Origin: Bacteroidales bacterium
GTDB lineage: Bacteria > Bacteroidota > Bacteroidia > Bacteroidales > P3
Assembly (NCBI GenBank): GCA_017428115.1
Contig: JAFRRK010000086.1
Coordinates: 1-64,000, forward strand
Reading direction: 5' to 3'
DNA: 64,000 bases
Shown here: piece by piece, positions 17,576 to 25,955 of the stretch
Position numbering within the stretch: the stretch's first letter is position 1
Layout of the letters: each line of letters opens with the position of its first letter
Made by a program: the position numbers and the translations under genes
The notes under the pieces: model-generated
The model's database searches: none
What the model saw: the letters and a program-made list of their open reading frames with translations, nothing else
Told to the model about the DNA's origin: nothing

Positions 17576-19108
17576 ATGACAAAAGTACGCGTACGTTTCG
17601 CACCCAGTCCCACAGGTCCGCTGCACATTGGCGGCGTTCGCACCGCTCTGTACAACTATCTCTTTGCTCGTCAGAATGGTGGCGACATGATTCTCCGCAT
17701 CGAAGACACCGACCAAACTCGCTTTGTCCCTGGTGCCGAACAATATATCATCGAGGCGCTCACTTGGCTTGGCATCCAATTTGACGAAGGCGTCCACATT
17801 GGCGGCAACTATGGCCCCTACCGCCAGAGCGACCGCAAACCCATCTACCGCCAATATGCCGACCAGCTCATCCGCGATGGCTGGGCCTACTATGCTTTCG
17901 ACCGTCCCGAAGTCCTCGATGCCAAGCGCAAAGAGTTCGAGGCACAGAAAAAAACATTCCAATACGACTGCAACACCCGCTCCGAGATGGAAAACAGCAT
18001 CTCCCTACCTGCCGACGAAGTGCAGCGGCGACTTGCAGCTGGCGAACCCTATGTAGTGCGTTTCAAATTCCCCGCCGACATCGACATCACCGTCCACGAC
18101 CTCATCCGCGGCGATGTCACCATGAACAGCCGCCTCCTCGATGACAAAGTGCTCTTCAAATCCGACGGAATGCCCACCTATCACCTCGCCAACATCGTCG
18201 ACGACCATCTGATGCAAATCTCTCACGTCATACGTGGCGAAGAGTGGCTGCCCTCAGCACCCCTGCACGTCATGCTCTACCGCGCATTCGGTTGGGAAGA
18301 CACCATGCCACAGTTCGCACACCTCCCACTGCTACTCAAGCCCGACGGCAACGGCAAACTAAGCAAACGCGACGGCGACCGCCTAGGCTTCCCCGTATTC
18401 CCTCTCGACTGGCACAACCCCGAAACAGGCGAAATATCCTCAGGCTACCGCGAACGCGGCTATCTGCCCGAAGCTGTGGTCAACATGCTCGCACTCCTCG
18501 GCTGGAACCCTGGCAACGACAAGGAACTCATGTCAATGGACGAACTCATCAGCCTCTTCAGCATCGAACACATCAGCAAGAGCGGTGCCAAATTCAATGT
18601 CGAAAAAGCCAAGTGGTTCAACCACGAATACCTCCAGAAATGCTCCGACGAACGTATCGCCCAAATGTTCCTGCCCCAACTCAAAGAACATGGTATCGAT
18701 GCACCCATGGACTATATCATCCGCGTATGCGGCATGATGAAAGAACGCATCTCATTCCCCAGCGAACTATGGGAACAGACACACTACTTCTTTGTCGCAC
18801 CCACCGAATACGACCCCAAATCCGTCGCCAAGCGATGGAAGCCCGGCATGACCACCCACATGGCCAAGGTCATAGAGATACTACGCACCGTCCCATTCGA
18901 ATACGAAGCCATCCACCAGGCACTCCTTGAAGACTACATCAAAGGCCACCAGCTCAACATGGGCCAAATCATGAACTCCTTCCGCCTCGCCGTCGTCGGC
19001 ACCACCGTCGGCCCCGACATGCTCACCCTCGTCATGACCATCGGCAAAGAAGAAACCATCGCTCGCGTCCAGCGCGCCATCGACACACTAGGAGAAATAG
19101 ATAATTAA
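17576..19108 (+). CDS. gltX: Glutamate-tRNA ligase
   Basis: Class I aminoacyl-tRNA synthetase charging tRNA-Glu. The 510-residue protein has the HIGH motif in [20 protein letters not shown] (residues 6-25) and a KMSKS-type loop [17 protein letters not shown] near residue 261, with [17 protein letters not shown] between them. The C-terminal anticodon-binding helical domain is complete ([20 protein letters not shown]). The ATG at 17576 begins directly with the catalytic fold. It lies downstream of structured element B, whose hairpins would be in its leader if transcription starts upstream. Confidence 0.96.
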   Translation: MTKVRVRFAPSPTGPLHIGGVRTALYNYLFARQNGGDMILRIEDTDQTRFVPGAEQYIIEALTWLGIQFDEGVHIGGNYGPYRQSDRKPIYRQYADQLIRDGWAYYAFDRPEVLDAKRKEFEAQKKTFQYDCNTRSEMENSISLPADEVQRRLAAGEPYVVRFKFPADIDITVHDLIRGDVTMNSRLLDDKVLFKSDGMPTYHLANIVDDHLMQISHVIRGEEWLPSAPLHVMLYRAFGWEDTMPQFAHLPLLLKPDGNGKLSKRDGDRLGFPVFPLDWHNPETGEISSGYRERGYLPEAVVNMLALLGWNPGNDKELMSMDELISLFSIEHISKSGAKFNVEKAKWFNHEYLQKCSDERIAQMFLPQLKEHGIDAPMDYIIRVCGMMKERISFPSELWEQTHYFFVAPTEYDPKSVAKRWKPGMTTHMAKVIEILRTVPFEYEAIHQALLEDYIKGHQLNMGQIMNSFRLAVVGTTVGPDMLTLVMTIGKEETIARVQRAIDTLGEIDN

Positions 19109-19176
19109 AAAGAATACTCACCCGTCAGACTAGTCCGACACTTACGACTAGCCCGACAATAAAAAAGACAACCAAC

Positions 19177-19980
19177 ATGGAAATCAACCAGGACCTCAAC
19201 AAACCCGTCGACGACAACAGCATCGACACCATCGAAATGAAAGAAATGCAAGAACAACGTCCCTCCAACCCCGAGCCAATACCTCAACCCCTGGCCAACC
19301 AGGCTCAACCCAACTGTGGCACCGACACTAATAGCAAATGCCACAAACCACACTGCCACACCTGTCTGGCCATACTAAACATACTTCTTCTCATAGGCCT
19401 CATAGTCCTCTACATCCTCCACTTCACAGGCACCGGCACCCCGAGCAAAGTCAACCCCAACGCCTCCATGCCCGTAATACCCGAAGACGGACAACTCAAG
19501 GTAGCCTGCGTCGACAGCGACACTCTCCTTGCCAAATACCAGTACGCCATCGACCTTCAAGAAGAGCTCAACCGCTACAAAGAAACTCAAGAAAAAAACT
19601 ACCAACAACAGATGGCACAATTCCAAAAAGACTACCAGAACTTTATCCAAACTGGCGAAAACATGACCCTCAGCCAGCAACAGGCCAAAGAAGCCGAGCT
19701 CAAACAACGTGCAGAAAAACTCAGCACCCTCGAGGCTGAGCTCACCAACAAGGTGCTTCAAAAACAAATGGACTCCAACATCGAGCTCCTCAACCGCATC
19801 TTTGCCTTCGTTCGCGAATATAATGCCGACAACCAACAATTCGACATCATCCTCCGCAAAACCTTCAACGACTCCCCCACACTCTACATGAACCCCGCCA
19901 TGGACATCACCGACGAAATCGTCGAAGGACTCAACAACGAATACAAGTCCGTAAAGGCCAAGAAGAAAGCTGCAAAATAA
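19177..19980 (+). CDS. Skp/OmpH-family periplasmic protein, membrane-tethered
   Basis: A 267-residue protein with a Pro/Asn/Gln-rich cytoplasmic N-terminus of about 60 residues, one transmembrane helix (LAILNILLLIGLIVLYIL, about 67-84), then an OmpH-type domain: LKVACVDSDTLLAKY, a long charged coiled coil (about 125-205) and NQQFDIILRKTFNDSPTLYM. Skp/OmpH proteins chaperone outer-membrane proteins in the periplasm. Here the chaperone is anchored by an N-terminal helix in place of a cleaved signal, a form I recall from other Bacteroidota. It lies 68 nt after gltX on the same strand. The Cys/His cluster before the helix (CGTDTNSKCHKPHCHTC) is unusual and could bind metal. Confidence 0.78.
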   Translation: MEINQDLNKPVDDNSIDTIEMKEMQEQRPSNPEPIPQPLANQAQPNCGTDTNSKCHKPHCHTCLAILNILLLIGLIVLYILHFTGTGTPSKVNPNASMPVIPEDGQLKVACVDSDTLLAKYQYAIDLQEELNRYKETQEKNYQQQMAQFQKDYQNFIQTGENMTLSQQQAKEAELKQRAEKLSTLEAELTNKVLQKQMDSNIELLNRIFAFVREYNADNQQFDIILRKTFNDSPTLYMNPAMDITDEIVEGLNNEYKSVKAKKKAAK

Positions 19981-20072
19981 AATGTGTCAATGCATCATAT
20001 TTGTGTCAACAACACAAAGAGTGACTACCACAACACATTAACACAACTATAAGTATTCAATCCCTCATCAAC

Positions 20073-20115
20073 GATTTATGCCGATTTAGAGCCACACTCC
20101 AAATCGGCATAAATC
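20073..20115. terminator. 15-bp perfect hairpin after the gltX-ompH run
   Basis: GATTTATGCCGATTT (20073-20087) pairs with AAATCGGCATAAATC (20101-20115) around a 13-nt loop. It lies 93 nt past the OmpH stop. There is no T-tract, so termination is only one possibility; an inverted-repeat element is another, because AAATCGG also ends the element at 46173-46383. Confidence 0.4.
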
Positions 20116-20453
20116 ATTAATATACAACAAACCAACCCAAGTAGCAATTCATATCTAATATAAGAAGTGTATAATAGACATGAATGAGTGGGCATTTCTT
20201 CTTCTCGATTGCGCAACGATTCGCAAGGTAAGAGCAAAACGAGCCCGCCCGTTAAGCCGAGCCAAAGAAACGCCTGCGAGACAAATAGGGTCAGAAAAAA
20301 GGGAGAAGACGATGTTCGGTTGCATAAAAGAATACAATACTCATTCATTGGATTAAGCATCTGTGGCTTGTACGAAAATGAGAACTTGGACATAAAACGC
20401 AACAAGTAACTAAAGAGTTCTTCTAAAAAAGATACTTGATGCGTAACTTTTAA

Positions 20454-20483
20454 TTGCCATATATGAAATAATTAGTATTTTTG
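20454..20483 (+). promoter_or_regulatory. Bacteroidota promoter
   Basis: TTG at 20454-20456, a 19-nt spacer, then TATTTTTG at 20476-20483. The first nine bases (TTGCCATAT) are identical to the promoter at 51892. The start would be near 20490, giving either a separate RNA or a leader of about 400 nt for the gene at 20889. Confidence 0.6.
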
Positions 20484-20519
20484 CAGTACATAATCAAAAC
20501 AGCAAACATGCATTAAGGC

Positions 20520-20690
20520 TTTCATAGTCATACTTTTTGGTAACAATAGCCAATCGGCTGGGTAGTGCGAAATACCCAAGAGCGGGGATATTTATGTTCC
20601 CCTTCGCGGAGTCAGTACTTTGACATAACGCACCACTCGCTGGTAAGTTGATGTTATTATCAACAGTTTGACAAGTACGACAGCGCGATG
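20520..20690 (+). ncRNA. Candidate structured RNA or structured 5' leader
   Basis: About 30 nt after the promoter at 20454-20483 come three consecutive hairpins: GGGTA/TACCC (around 20559-20577), GGGGA/TCCCC (20584-20602) and TTGAT/ATCAA (around 20648-20663), then motif pairs such as AAACTCCG and GAACTCCG. No terminator T-tract follows, so it may be the leader of the 20889 gene and not a free RNA. The family is not recognised. Confidence 0.35.
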
Positions 20691-20888
20691 AAACTCCGTA
20701 ATACCTTTGTTGACTCTCCATTTGATACCCATTTGAACTCCGTTTTACTATCGCAGAACAAACAACATGCGAATACACAAACAATTGCCACTCAACGAAG
20801 TATAACAAAAAGAAGGTTATTAAAAAAAATGCGTGTGTTGAATACAATTACTTTTCAAACTCTAGTTTGTATTAATTTTTAAATCCTA

Positions 20889-21398
20889 ATGACTATGACA
20901 AAGAAAAGAGCTAGAACTAAAAGCAAAGGCACGATGGTGGCATGGAGCAACGGTGAACGAATACACTTGAGCCGTGAAGAGTTGGTCAAAATGAAAAAGG
21001 ACTACGAAAAGCAGTGGGACTCTTTTAACACTCAACTGAAAGCAGCGGGATTTGAATGGGTGAGAGACGCACCTGCAAAGATGCGGGGCGAAAGCCAAGT
21101 GTTGGAAGACTACAGCGACCGCCTTTGGGAACAAGACCACCACGTGGAAAGCCTGCTCAAGCTCATGGAGGCAGCCACCCATCTGATTGATTGGGACACT
21201 GTGGTTATAGGACCCGAGATTAACTACTATCATCGCAATCTGGAACGCTTCCGCTACCTCATCGACCGCTGTTGGGAACGTGTGAAAGAAGACCCCATGT
21301 TGAAACCGTTGCTAGTAAACAGCATGGCTTACAGTTGGTACCGAGAGATGGAAGAGAAATATCGTGACGGCAAAAATACCGGCTGGATAAATGCATAA
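20889..21398 (+). CDS. Conserved-looking hypothetical protein
   Basis: A 169-residue soluble protein I do not recognise. The N-terminus is very basic (MTMTKKRARTKSKGT); the rest is mostly charged helix rich in Trp, Tyr, Glu and Lys (REELVKMKKDYEKQWDSF, DWDTVVIGPEINYYHRNLERF, YSWYREMEEKYRDGK). No signal peptide or membrane segment. A nearby second ATG at 20895 could also be the start. It faces the CARF nuclease gene tail to tail, 13 nt apart. The basic start could contact nucleic acid, which is a guess. Confidence 0.55.
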   Translation: MTMTKKRARTKSKGTMVAWSNGERIHLSREELVKMKKDYEKQWDSFNTQLKAAGFEWVRDAPAKMRGESQVLEDYSDRLWEQDHHVESLLKLMEAATHLIDWDTVVIGPEINYYHRNLERFRYLIDRCWERVKEDPMLKPLLVNSMAYSWYREMEEKYRDGKNTGWINA

Positions 21399-21411
21399 TC
21401 GGGCGGCAGCA

Positions 21412-22581
21412 TCAGCCCTCTTCGTGGCTGATGCGCCGCATTTCGGCAGCCACCTCCTCCATCTTGGCCTCGTTCACCAACGTGCCTTTGGCACAGAGGC
21501 GCACGCCCATCACGTCCGCCACATGTGCCAGACGGCGGTCGTAATCGTTTTTCAGCGTGAATATGTAGGAGTGGCACGCCATACCCAGTATCACCTCTTT
21601 GAGGGCACTGACCTTGTATACTATTTCGTTAAACATATGGTCGGTGGCCACACCTGTTTTGCACTCAACTACAAAGAGGGTGTTGGCTTTGATGAAGAGC
21701 ACATCAAGCTCGTTGTTGTGCAGGCTGCCCGGACGTGCGATGCGCACTCCCAGGGCTATCTGCTGGGGGTGCACCATTCGCTGAAGTGTATAGTAGACAT
21801 ACTCTTCAAACCAGCCTCCCGTGAGGTAATCGACCTCTTTAGGAGCCAGCATGCCTGGCTGCTCGGGCATGAAGCCGAAGGCACTGAGCAGTTCTTTGAT
21901 GCCGAGTATGGCTTCGCGACGATTGGGGATGCCGTGCATAATGTCGCTAATGGCCAAGGGTCGGCGGGTACCACGGTATTGCACTCTCAGTTGGTCGATA
22001 GCGCTAAAGGCACGGTGCGAAAGTTGGCGCCTCTTGAAGCATCCGAAAATGCGATGCGCCTCATCGGCAGAGCGTATCGGATGGTGCGAACGTATGGCCA
22101 GGTCGTGCGTGAGGCCATTGAGCTCAAAGTATTCAGCTAGCGACATGCGATAGAGGATAGGCTCAACGATATCGTCGTTGTCGTGAATACTGTCGTCGAA
22201 GACTGAGCTAACTATGACATTCTCGCGAGTCTGTACATAAAAAAACTTAGCATTATAGCCGGCAAACAAGTGCTGCACTGCTAGTGCCAGATAGCGCGAC
22301 CCGCCAGCCAGATTGACCCAATAATTGCCCGAAGCAGGCACACGGGAGCGCAACTGCCGACAGATACGCTCGTATATGTAGCTGTCTTCACCACGTTTGA
22401 ACCACACATAGTCGATGGCAGCATCGGCTATGTGCAGCAGCTCGGCATAAGGGGCCACCGCATTGCGGTCCTCCTTGGTGGAGATAAACAGCAGGCGGTC
22501 GCCCTCTTCATAATATTGTTTCAAAAACAGAAAGGCCGCCAAGGGCTCCTGTGTGTCGAAAATATTGACCAGCGTCTTCAT
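21412..22581 (-). CDS. card1: CARF-nuclease fusion, Card1/Can2-like (DUF1887)
   Basis: A 389-residue protein. Residues 1 to about 140 form a CARF Rossmann domain (MKTLVNIFDTQEPLAAFLFL, then the CARF signature VNLAGGSRYLALAV at 89-102, where N90 to R96 matches the NxTGGTK ligand loop). The C-terminal third is a PD-(D/E)xK nuclease: GGWFEEYVY (255-263, E259), NELDVLF with D293, and VVECKTG with E306-C-K308. Card1/Can2 enzymes are activated by cyclic tetra-adenylate made by type III CRISPR Cas10 and cut nucleic acid. No Cas10, Csm/Cmr, Cas1 or CRISPR array is in the window, so here it is an orphan. Length and motif order match the family; the catalytic residues look intact. A -7 promoter element lies at 22646-22653. 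Confidence 0.85.
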   Translation of the reverse strand: MKTLVNIFDTQEPLAAFLFLKQYYEEGDRLLFISTKEDRNAVAPYAELLHIADAAIDYVWFKRGEDSYIYERICRQLRSRVPASGNYWVNLAGGSRYLALAVQHLFAGYNAKFFYVQTRENVIVSSVFDDSIHDNDDIVEPILYRMSLAEYFELNGLTHDLAIRSHHPIRSADEAHRIFGCFKRRQLSHRAFSAIDQLRVQYRGTRRPLAISDIMHGIPNRREAILGIKELLSAFGFMPEQPGMLAPKEVDYLTGGWFEEYVYYTLQRMVHPQQIALGVRIARPGSLHNNELDVLFIKANTLFVVECKTGVATDHMFNEIVYKVSALKEVILGMACHSYIFTLKNDYDRRLAHVADVMGVRLCAKGTLVNEAKMEEVAAEMRRISHEEG

Positions 22582-22645
22582 ACAATTGCTATAACTAACT
22601 ATCAGTAAACTACTTCACACTTACCATAAAGGAACAATCATGTTA

Positions 22646-22653
22646 CAAAAATA
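22646..22653 (-). promoter_or_regulatory. -7 promoter element for the CARF nuclease
   Basis: TATTTTTG read on the minus strand, about 65 nt before the start codon at 22581. The -33 region is not a clear match. Confidence 0.4.
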
Positions 22654-22749
22654 CGAAAAAAAAACATTCCGACACGCTTTGCTTTATACTATCAGACACA
22701 ATAATTTGCCAATTGCCACGTTATCATTACAATCAATCAACAACTACCC

Positions 22750-23907
22750 ATGAAACAAAGCCTACTGCTAATTGTTGCGACCCTTATGGCGGCATGTGCC
22801 TGCCATAAGCCTGCTAACGACGTTGTAGAACAACCAACAGAGGAGCCTATCGGATATTACGAGCAATGCCTATATCGCCCCGGCGACTACGGCAGCACCA
22901 ATTGGCGTATCCCAGCCATCTGCTGTCTTAGTGACGGCACCCTGCTGGCCATCTGCGACAAGCGTAAGCATAACGAGGGCGACCTGCCCGAGGATATCGA
23001 CATTGTGGTGCGACGCAGCACCGACAACGGCCGCTCGTGGAGCGAACCCGCCACCATTGCCGAGGGCAGAGGCAGGAAACAGGGCTTTGGCGATGCCGCG
23101 CTGGTGGAATGCGACAATGGCGACGTAGTGTGTGTGTTTGTAGGCGGGAATGGACTGTTTGCATCCAGCCAGGCCGACCCAATACGCAGCTATGTGTGCC
23201 GCAGCAGCGACAAGGGAGAGACGTGGAGCGAACCCGAAGATATCACATTCCAACTATGGGGCGACCAAGCAACCAGACCTATGTGCCGGAACTATAGAGC
23301 CTCATTTTTCGCCTCGGGCAACGGCCTGCGGCTTACTCGTGGGGAACATGCAGGACGCATCATGTTTGCCGCCGCCATGTGTCGCAAAACAGGCAATATT
23401 TTGGACAATTTTGTAGTGTATAGCGACGACAACGGGACGAGCTGGAAGGTGTCGCAACGGGCATACGAGGGCGGCGACGAGGCGAAGCTAATGGAGTTGG
23501 AGGATGGCAGAGTGATGATAAGTGTGCGTCAGTCGGGAGCCCGTGGATATAACTATTCTACCAATGGCGGTTTGGCTTGGGGCACCCAAGGCCGATGGGA
23601 CTGCCTCAAAGCAAACGCCTGCAACGGTGATATGCTCAGGGTGGCAGCTAGAGACCGTGGCGACAGTTGCAATATAATTCTGCACAGCCTGCCCAACTCT
23701 ATGGAACGGCGTGATGTGAGCATTTTTGCCAGCTATGACGAGGGCGAGACGTGGCAAGACCCGGTGCTGTTGTTCGAGGGCCCTTCGGTCTATTCATCGA
23801 TGACCCTCCTGAAGAATGGGAGCATTGGGGTGCTATTGGAAGCGAACCCTAACGGGGCCTGCGAGATATGGTACCAAAACTGGCCCAAGGAAATGCTCTT
23901 GAAGTAA
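22750..23907 (+). CDS. Exo-alpha-sialidase, GH33
   Basis: A 385-residue lipoprotein sialidase that would release sialic acid from glycoconjugates at the cell surface or in the periplasm. The signal peptide ends in a lipobox at LMAAC (Cys16). Family hallmarks are the Arg-triad RIP motif in TNWRIPAICCLSDG and five Asp-box-like repeats: STDNGRSWSEP, SSDKGETWSEP, SDDNGTSWKV, STNGGLAW and SYDEGETWQDP. AEGRGRKQGFGDAALV carries the usual acid/base region, and YSSMTLLKNGSIGVLLE has the Tyr/Glu end. Single gene, convergent with the T9SS gene. With the fucosidase it fits host-glycan foraging. Confidence 0.9.
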   Translation: MKQSLLLIVATLMAACACHKPANDVVEQPTEEPIGYYEQCLYRPGDYGSTNWRIPAICCLSDGTLLAICDKRKHNEGDLPEDIDIVVRRSTDNGRSWSEPATIAEGRGRKQGFGDAALVECDNGDVVCVFVGGNGLFASSQADPIRSYVCRSSDKGETWSEPEDITFQLWGDQATRPMCRNYRASFFASGNGLRLTRGEHAGRIMFAAAMCRKTGNILDNFVVYSDDNGTSWKVSQRAYEGGDEAKLMELEDGRVMISVRQSGARGYNYSTNGGLAWGTQGRWDCLKANACNGDMLRVAARDRGDSCNIILHSLPNSMERRDVSIFASYDEGETWQDPVLLFEGPSVYSSMTLLKNGSIGVLLEANPNGACEIWYQNWPKEMLLK

Positions 23908-23975
23908 GCGAACCACGAATCAATATTTTATTAGGTAGCCCAGCCTTAACCTTACTGATTACTTTGCCAGAGCCT

Positions 23976-25943
23976 TTATCTCAGCACTTCGATACAGCCG
24001 TTGTGCTGGGTGGCATGATGAATGCCTCGCCCCACAAAACGATAGAAATAGGTGCCTGCCGGTGCGTGCTGTGAGGCAGGGTCCCAGAATTGGTCCTCGC
24101 TATATATATTCTCGCCACGGAAAACCACTCTTCCTGTGCGATCGACAATAAGTAGCAAATTATATGGATAGCATTGGTTTTCGACCAGTCCGCCAATGAC
24201 AAAACGGTCGTTGATGCCGTCGCCATTGGGTGTGACTACGTTGGGAAAGGTGAGCAGGCTGTCGCAATGGTCGCCCTCCCAGAAGATGAACAGATTGTAG
24301 TATACGACACTGTCGCACCCTACCTCGTTGGTAAGGATGAAGGGCATTTGGTTGACGCTGTCGGTGAAAAGGCTGTCGAGGAATCCCCACGGCAACTGGC
24401 TGGAGAGTATGGTATCGTATATGGCGGTATCGCTATTGGGGTTCACATGGAGTATATGCGTGACAAGGCTGTCCTGTCCCAGGCTGCCTATCAGTTGCTG
24501 GGTGAAGAGCGTATCGCCATATACGGTGGTGCCGGCAAGGGTGTAGGGCAGCTGACCAGGACAGATGTAGGTGAGGGTGGTGTCGAAAACATTTTCGATG
24601 ACAGTGAGATGGTAGTAGAGCAGGGTGTCGCAGTGGGGCAGCACTCCGTGAACCCACAGCGTATCGGAACCTGCAAAGAGGTAGGTGGTGTCGTAGATGC
24701 TCCATGGGAGCTGGTTCTGGACTATTGTATCGTGGCGTGTGAGGGTATCGTCGGGCAAAAGGGTCAGATGGTAGTAGCGCAAGGTGTCGCACTCGAGGGA
24801 GTGGATGAAAAGAGAGTCGATGCCTGGCTGTGGGAAAGTGAGGGTATCCCAACGATACGGCAATTGGGAACGACAGACACTGCGGGTGGCGGTGTCGCGC
24901 ACCATACACCCACATTGTGGACCAGTAAGGAGAATAGAGTCGGTAGGTGAGCAATAGCCCATCATCTCGATACGGCTGAAGCAATAGGAAGAGGTAGTAT
25001 GGTAGTAGGGAGTAGGGGTTTCGTAAAAGCGAAACACAGCCTTGCCTCTCGGCCGTGGTCGCATATTGAAATGGTGGGTGCTAGTGATAAACCGGGAGGG
25101 TCCATTGCCTGCTGGCTGGGGCACAGCGTAGTTGAGGAAGTGAACCAACAGTGTGTCGCAAAGGCGGACATTCCTACCAGGGCCAAAGAAATAGGTTGTG
25201 GTGTCGTCAAAATGGACGGTGTAGACAAGCAGCGGAACAGAGTAGAGCGAGTCAGCCTGTTCGGTGACGGTGAAGTGGTTGAGGTTGAGTACGTGTGTAT
25301 AGTTAGGGTCGGGATGCTGAAAATCAATAGTATCGATATAGAAAGGGACAAATGCACTGTCGTATGGCAGATGCTGTATATATGGCAGGAGAGCGTTGAG
25401 GTGGCTGACTGGCGAAAGCGAGTCGATATGGAAAAAGGGTTGAATAGAGTCGGCATAGCAGCGAAGGGTGTCGGGGCGTATGATGAGGCTGCGTTGATAG
25501 CTTGGAGCCATTTCGGAACAATAGTCATGTGGGTTGTTGTCGACGGTGATGCTGCGTGGCTGACAGAAATCGCCGTCGGCAGGCGAGTAGAAGTAGTGGT
25601 ATTGCGTGTGGGAGCTCACAAAGTCGGGTTGCTGCCAATGGAACAGGTTGACATTAAAATAAAAGGCGGTGAGGGAAACGGGGACAGTGTCACCACAGGC
25701 CACCGTAAGCCATTGGGAAGTGGCGGTGGGATTGGCAAAGAGGGTGTCGGGCATCCACATGAGGCTGTCGGCGTCAGTAGGACCCATGAGGTGGTAGCGG
25801 ACGGAGTCGGTACCACCATAGGGGTTGGAGAAAAGCACAGTGTCGTCGACAATGATATGCGCCACGCATGAGGGGGTGGTTTGAGCTCTTGCCAATAGAA
25901 TCATGAGGAGCCAAAAAAGTAGAAAGGCATTTTTTCGTAACAC
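23976..25943 (-). CDS. T9SS type B (gliding-motility C-terminal) surface protein
   Basis: A 655-residue exported protein with a signal peptide ending LARAQ near residue 21. The long middle is a series of Thr/Asp-rich beta repeats, several sharing a Y-H-L-T strand (YYHLTLLPDDTLTRHDTI, YYHLTVIENVFDTTL, YYNLFIFWEGDHCDS), spaced about 55-65 residues, each probably an Ig/SprB-like unit. The last 85 residues are the type B sorting domain: TFPNVVTPNGDGINDRFVI, LLIVDRTGRVVF and APAGTYFYRFVGRG. It lies 12 nt after DUF389 on the same strand and is probably cotranscribed. Likely a surface adhesin exported by T9SS, inferred from architecture. Confidence 0.88.
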   Translation of the reverse strand: MLRKNAFLLFWLLMILLARAQTTPSCVAHIIVDDTVLFSNPYGGTDSVRYHLMGPTDADSLMWMPDTLFANPTATSQWLTVACGDTVPVSLTAFYFNVNLFHWQQPDFVSSHTQYHYFYSPADGDFCQPRSITVDNNPHDYCSEMAPSYQRSLIIRPDTLRCYADSIQPFFHIDSLSPVSHLNALLPYIQHLPYDSAFVPFYIDTIDFQHPDPNYTHVLNLNHFTVTEQADSLYSVPLLVYTVHFDDTTTYFFGPGRNVRLCDTLLVHFLNYAVPQPAGNGPSRFITSTHHFNMRPRPRGKAVFRFYETPTPYYHTTSSYCFSRIEMMGYCSPTDSILLTGPQCGCMVRDTATRSVCRSQLPYRWDTLTFPQPGIDSLFIHSLECDTLRYYHLTLLPDDTLTRHDTIVQNQLPWSIYDTTYLFAGSDTLWVHGVLPHCDTLLYYHLTVIENVFDTTLTYICPGQLPYTLAGTTVYGDTLFTQQLIGSLGQDSLVTHILHVNPNSDTAIYDTILSSQLPWGFLDSLFTDSVNQMPFILTNEVGCDSVVYYNLFIFWEGDHCDSLLTFPNVVTPNGDGINDRFVIGGLVENQCYPYNLLLIVDRTGRVVFRGENIYSEDQFWDPASQHAPAGTYFYRFVGRGIHHATQHNGCIEVLR

Positions 25944-25955
25944 GATGAAAATGAT

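Larger units (their letters stand above)
19981..20888. other. Long non-coding region with hairpins and repeat-like sequence
   Basis: 908 bases without a convincing gene. It contains a 15-bp perfect hairpin (20073-20115), a GC-rich stretch unlike its AT-rich surroundings (about 20185-20310), a good promoter (20454-20483) and a hairpin-dense stretch (about 20520-20690). Small open frames occur on both strands, but none has a recognisable family or ribosome-binding site, so I left them out. Confidence 0.6.

Noticed and set aside
20160..20180. A stretch resembling the 19-bp Tn5/Nextera mosaic end (about 16 of 19 bases)
   Set aside because: Three mismatches make an adapter artefact unlikely, and the surrounding sequence has no junction-like break; probably chance.
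20188..20409. Small open frames on both strands in the GC-rich part of the long intergenic region
   Set aside because: No ribosome-binding site, no family, and both strands open equally; treated as repeat-like non-coding sequence.
20494..20847. Minus-strand open frame of 117 codons across the hairpin-rich region
   Set aside because: It spans the hairpins, runs against a good plus-strand promoter, and its composition (many Cys/Ser, no domain) does not look like a gene.
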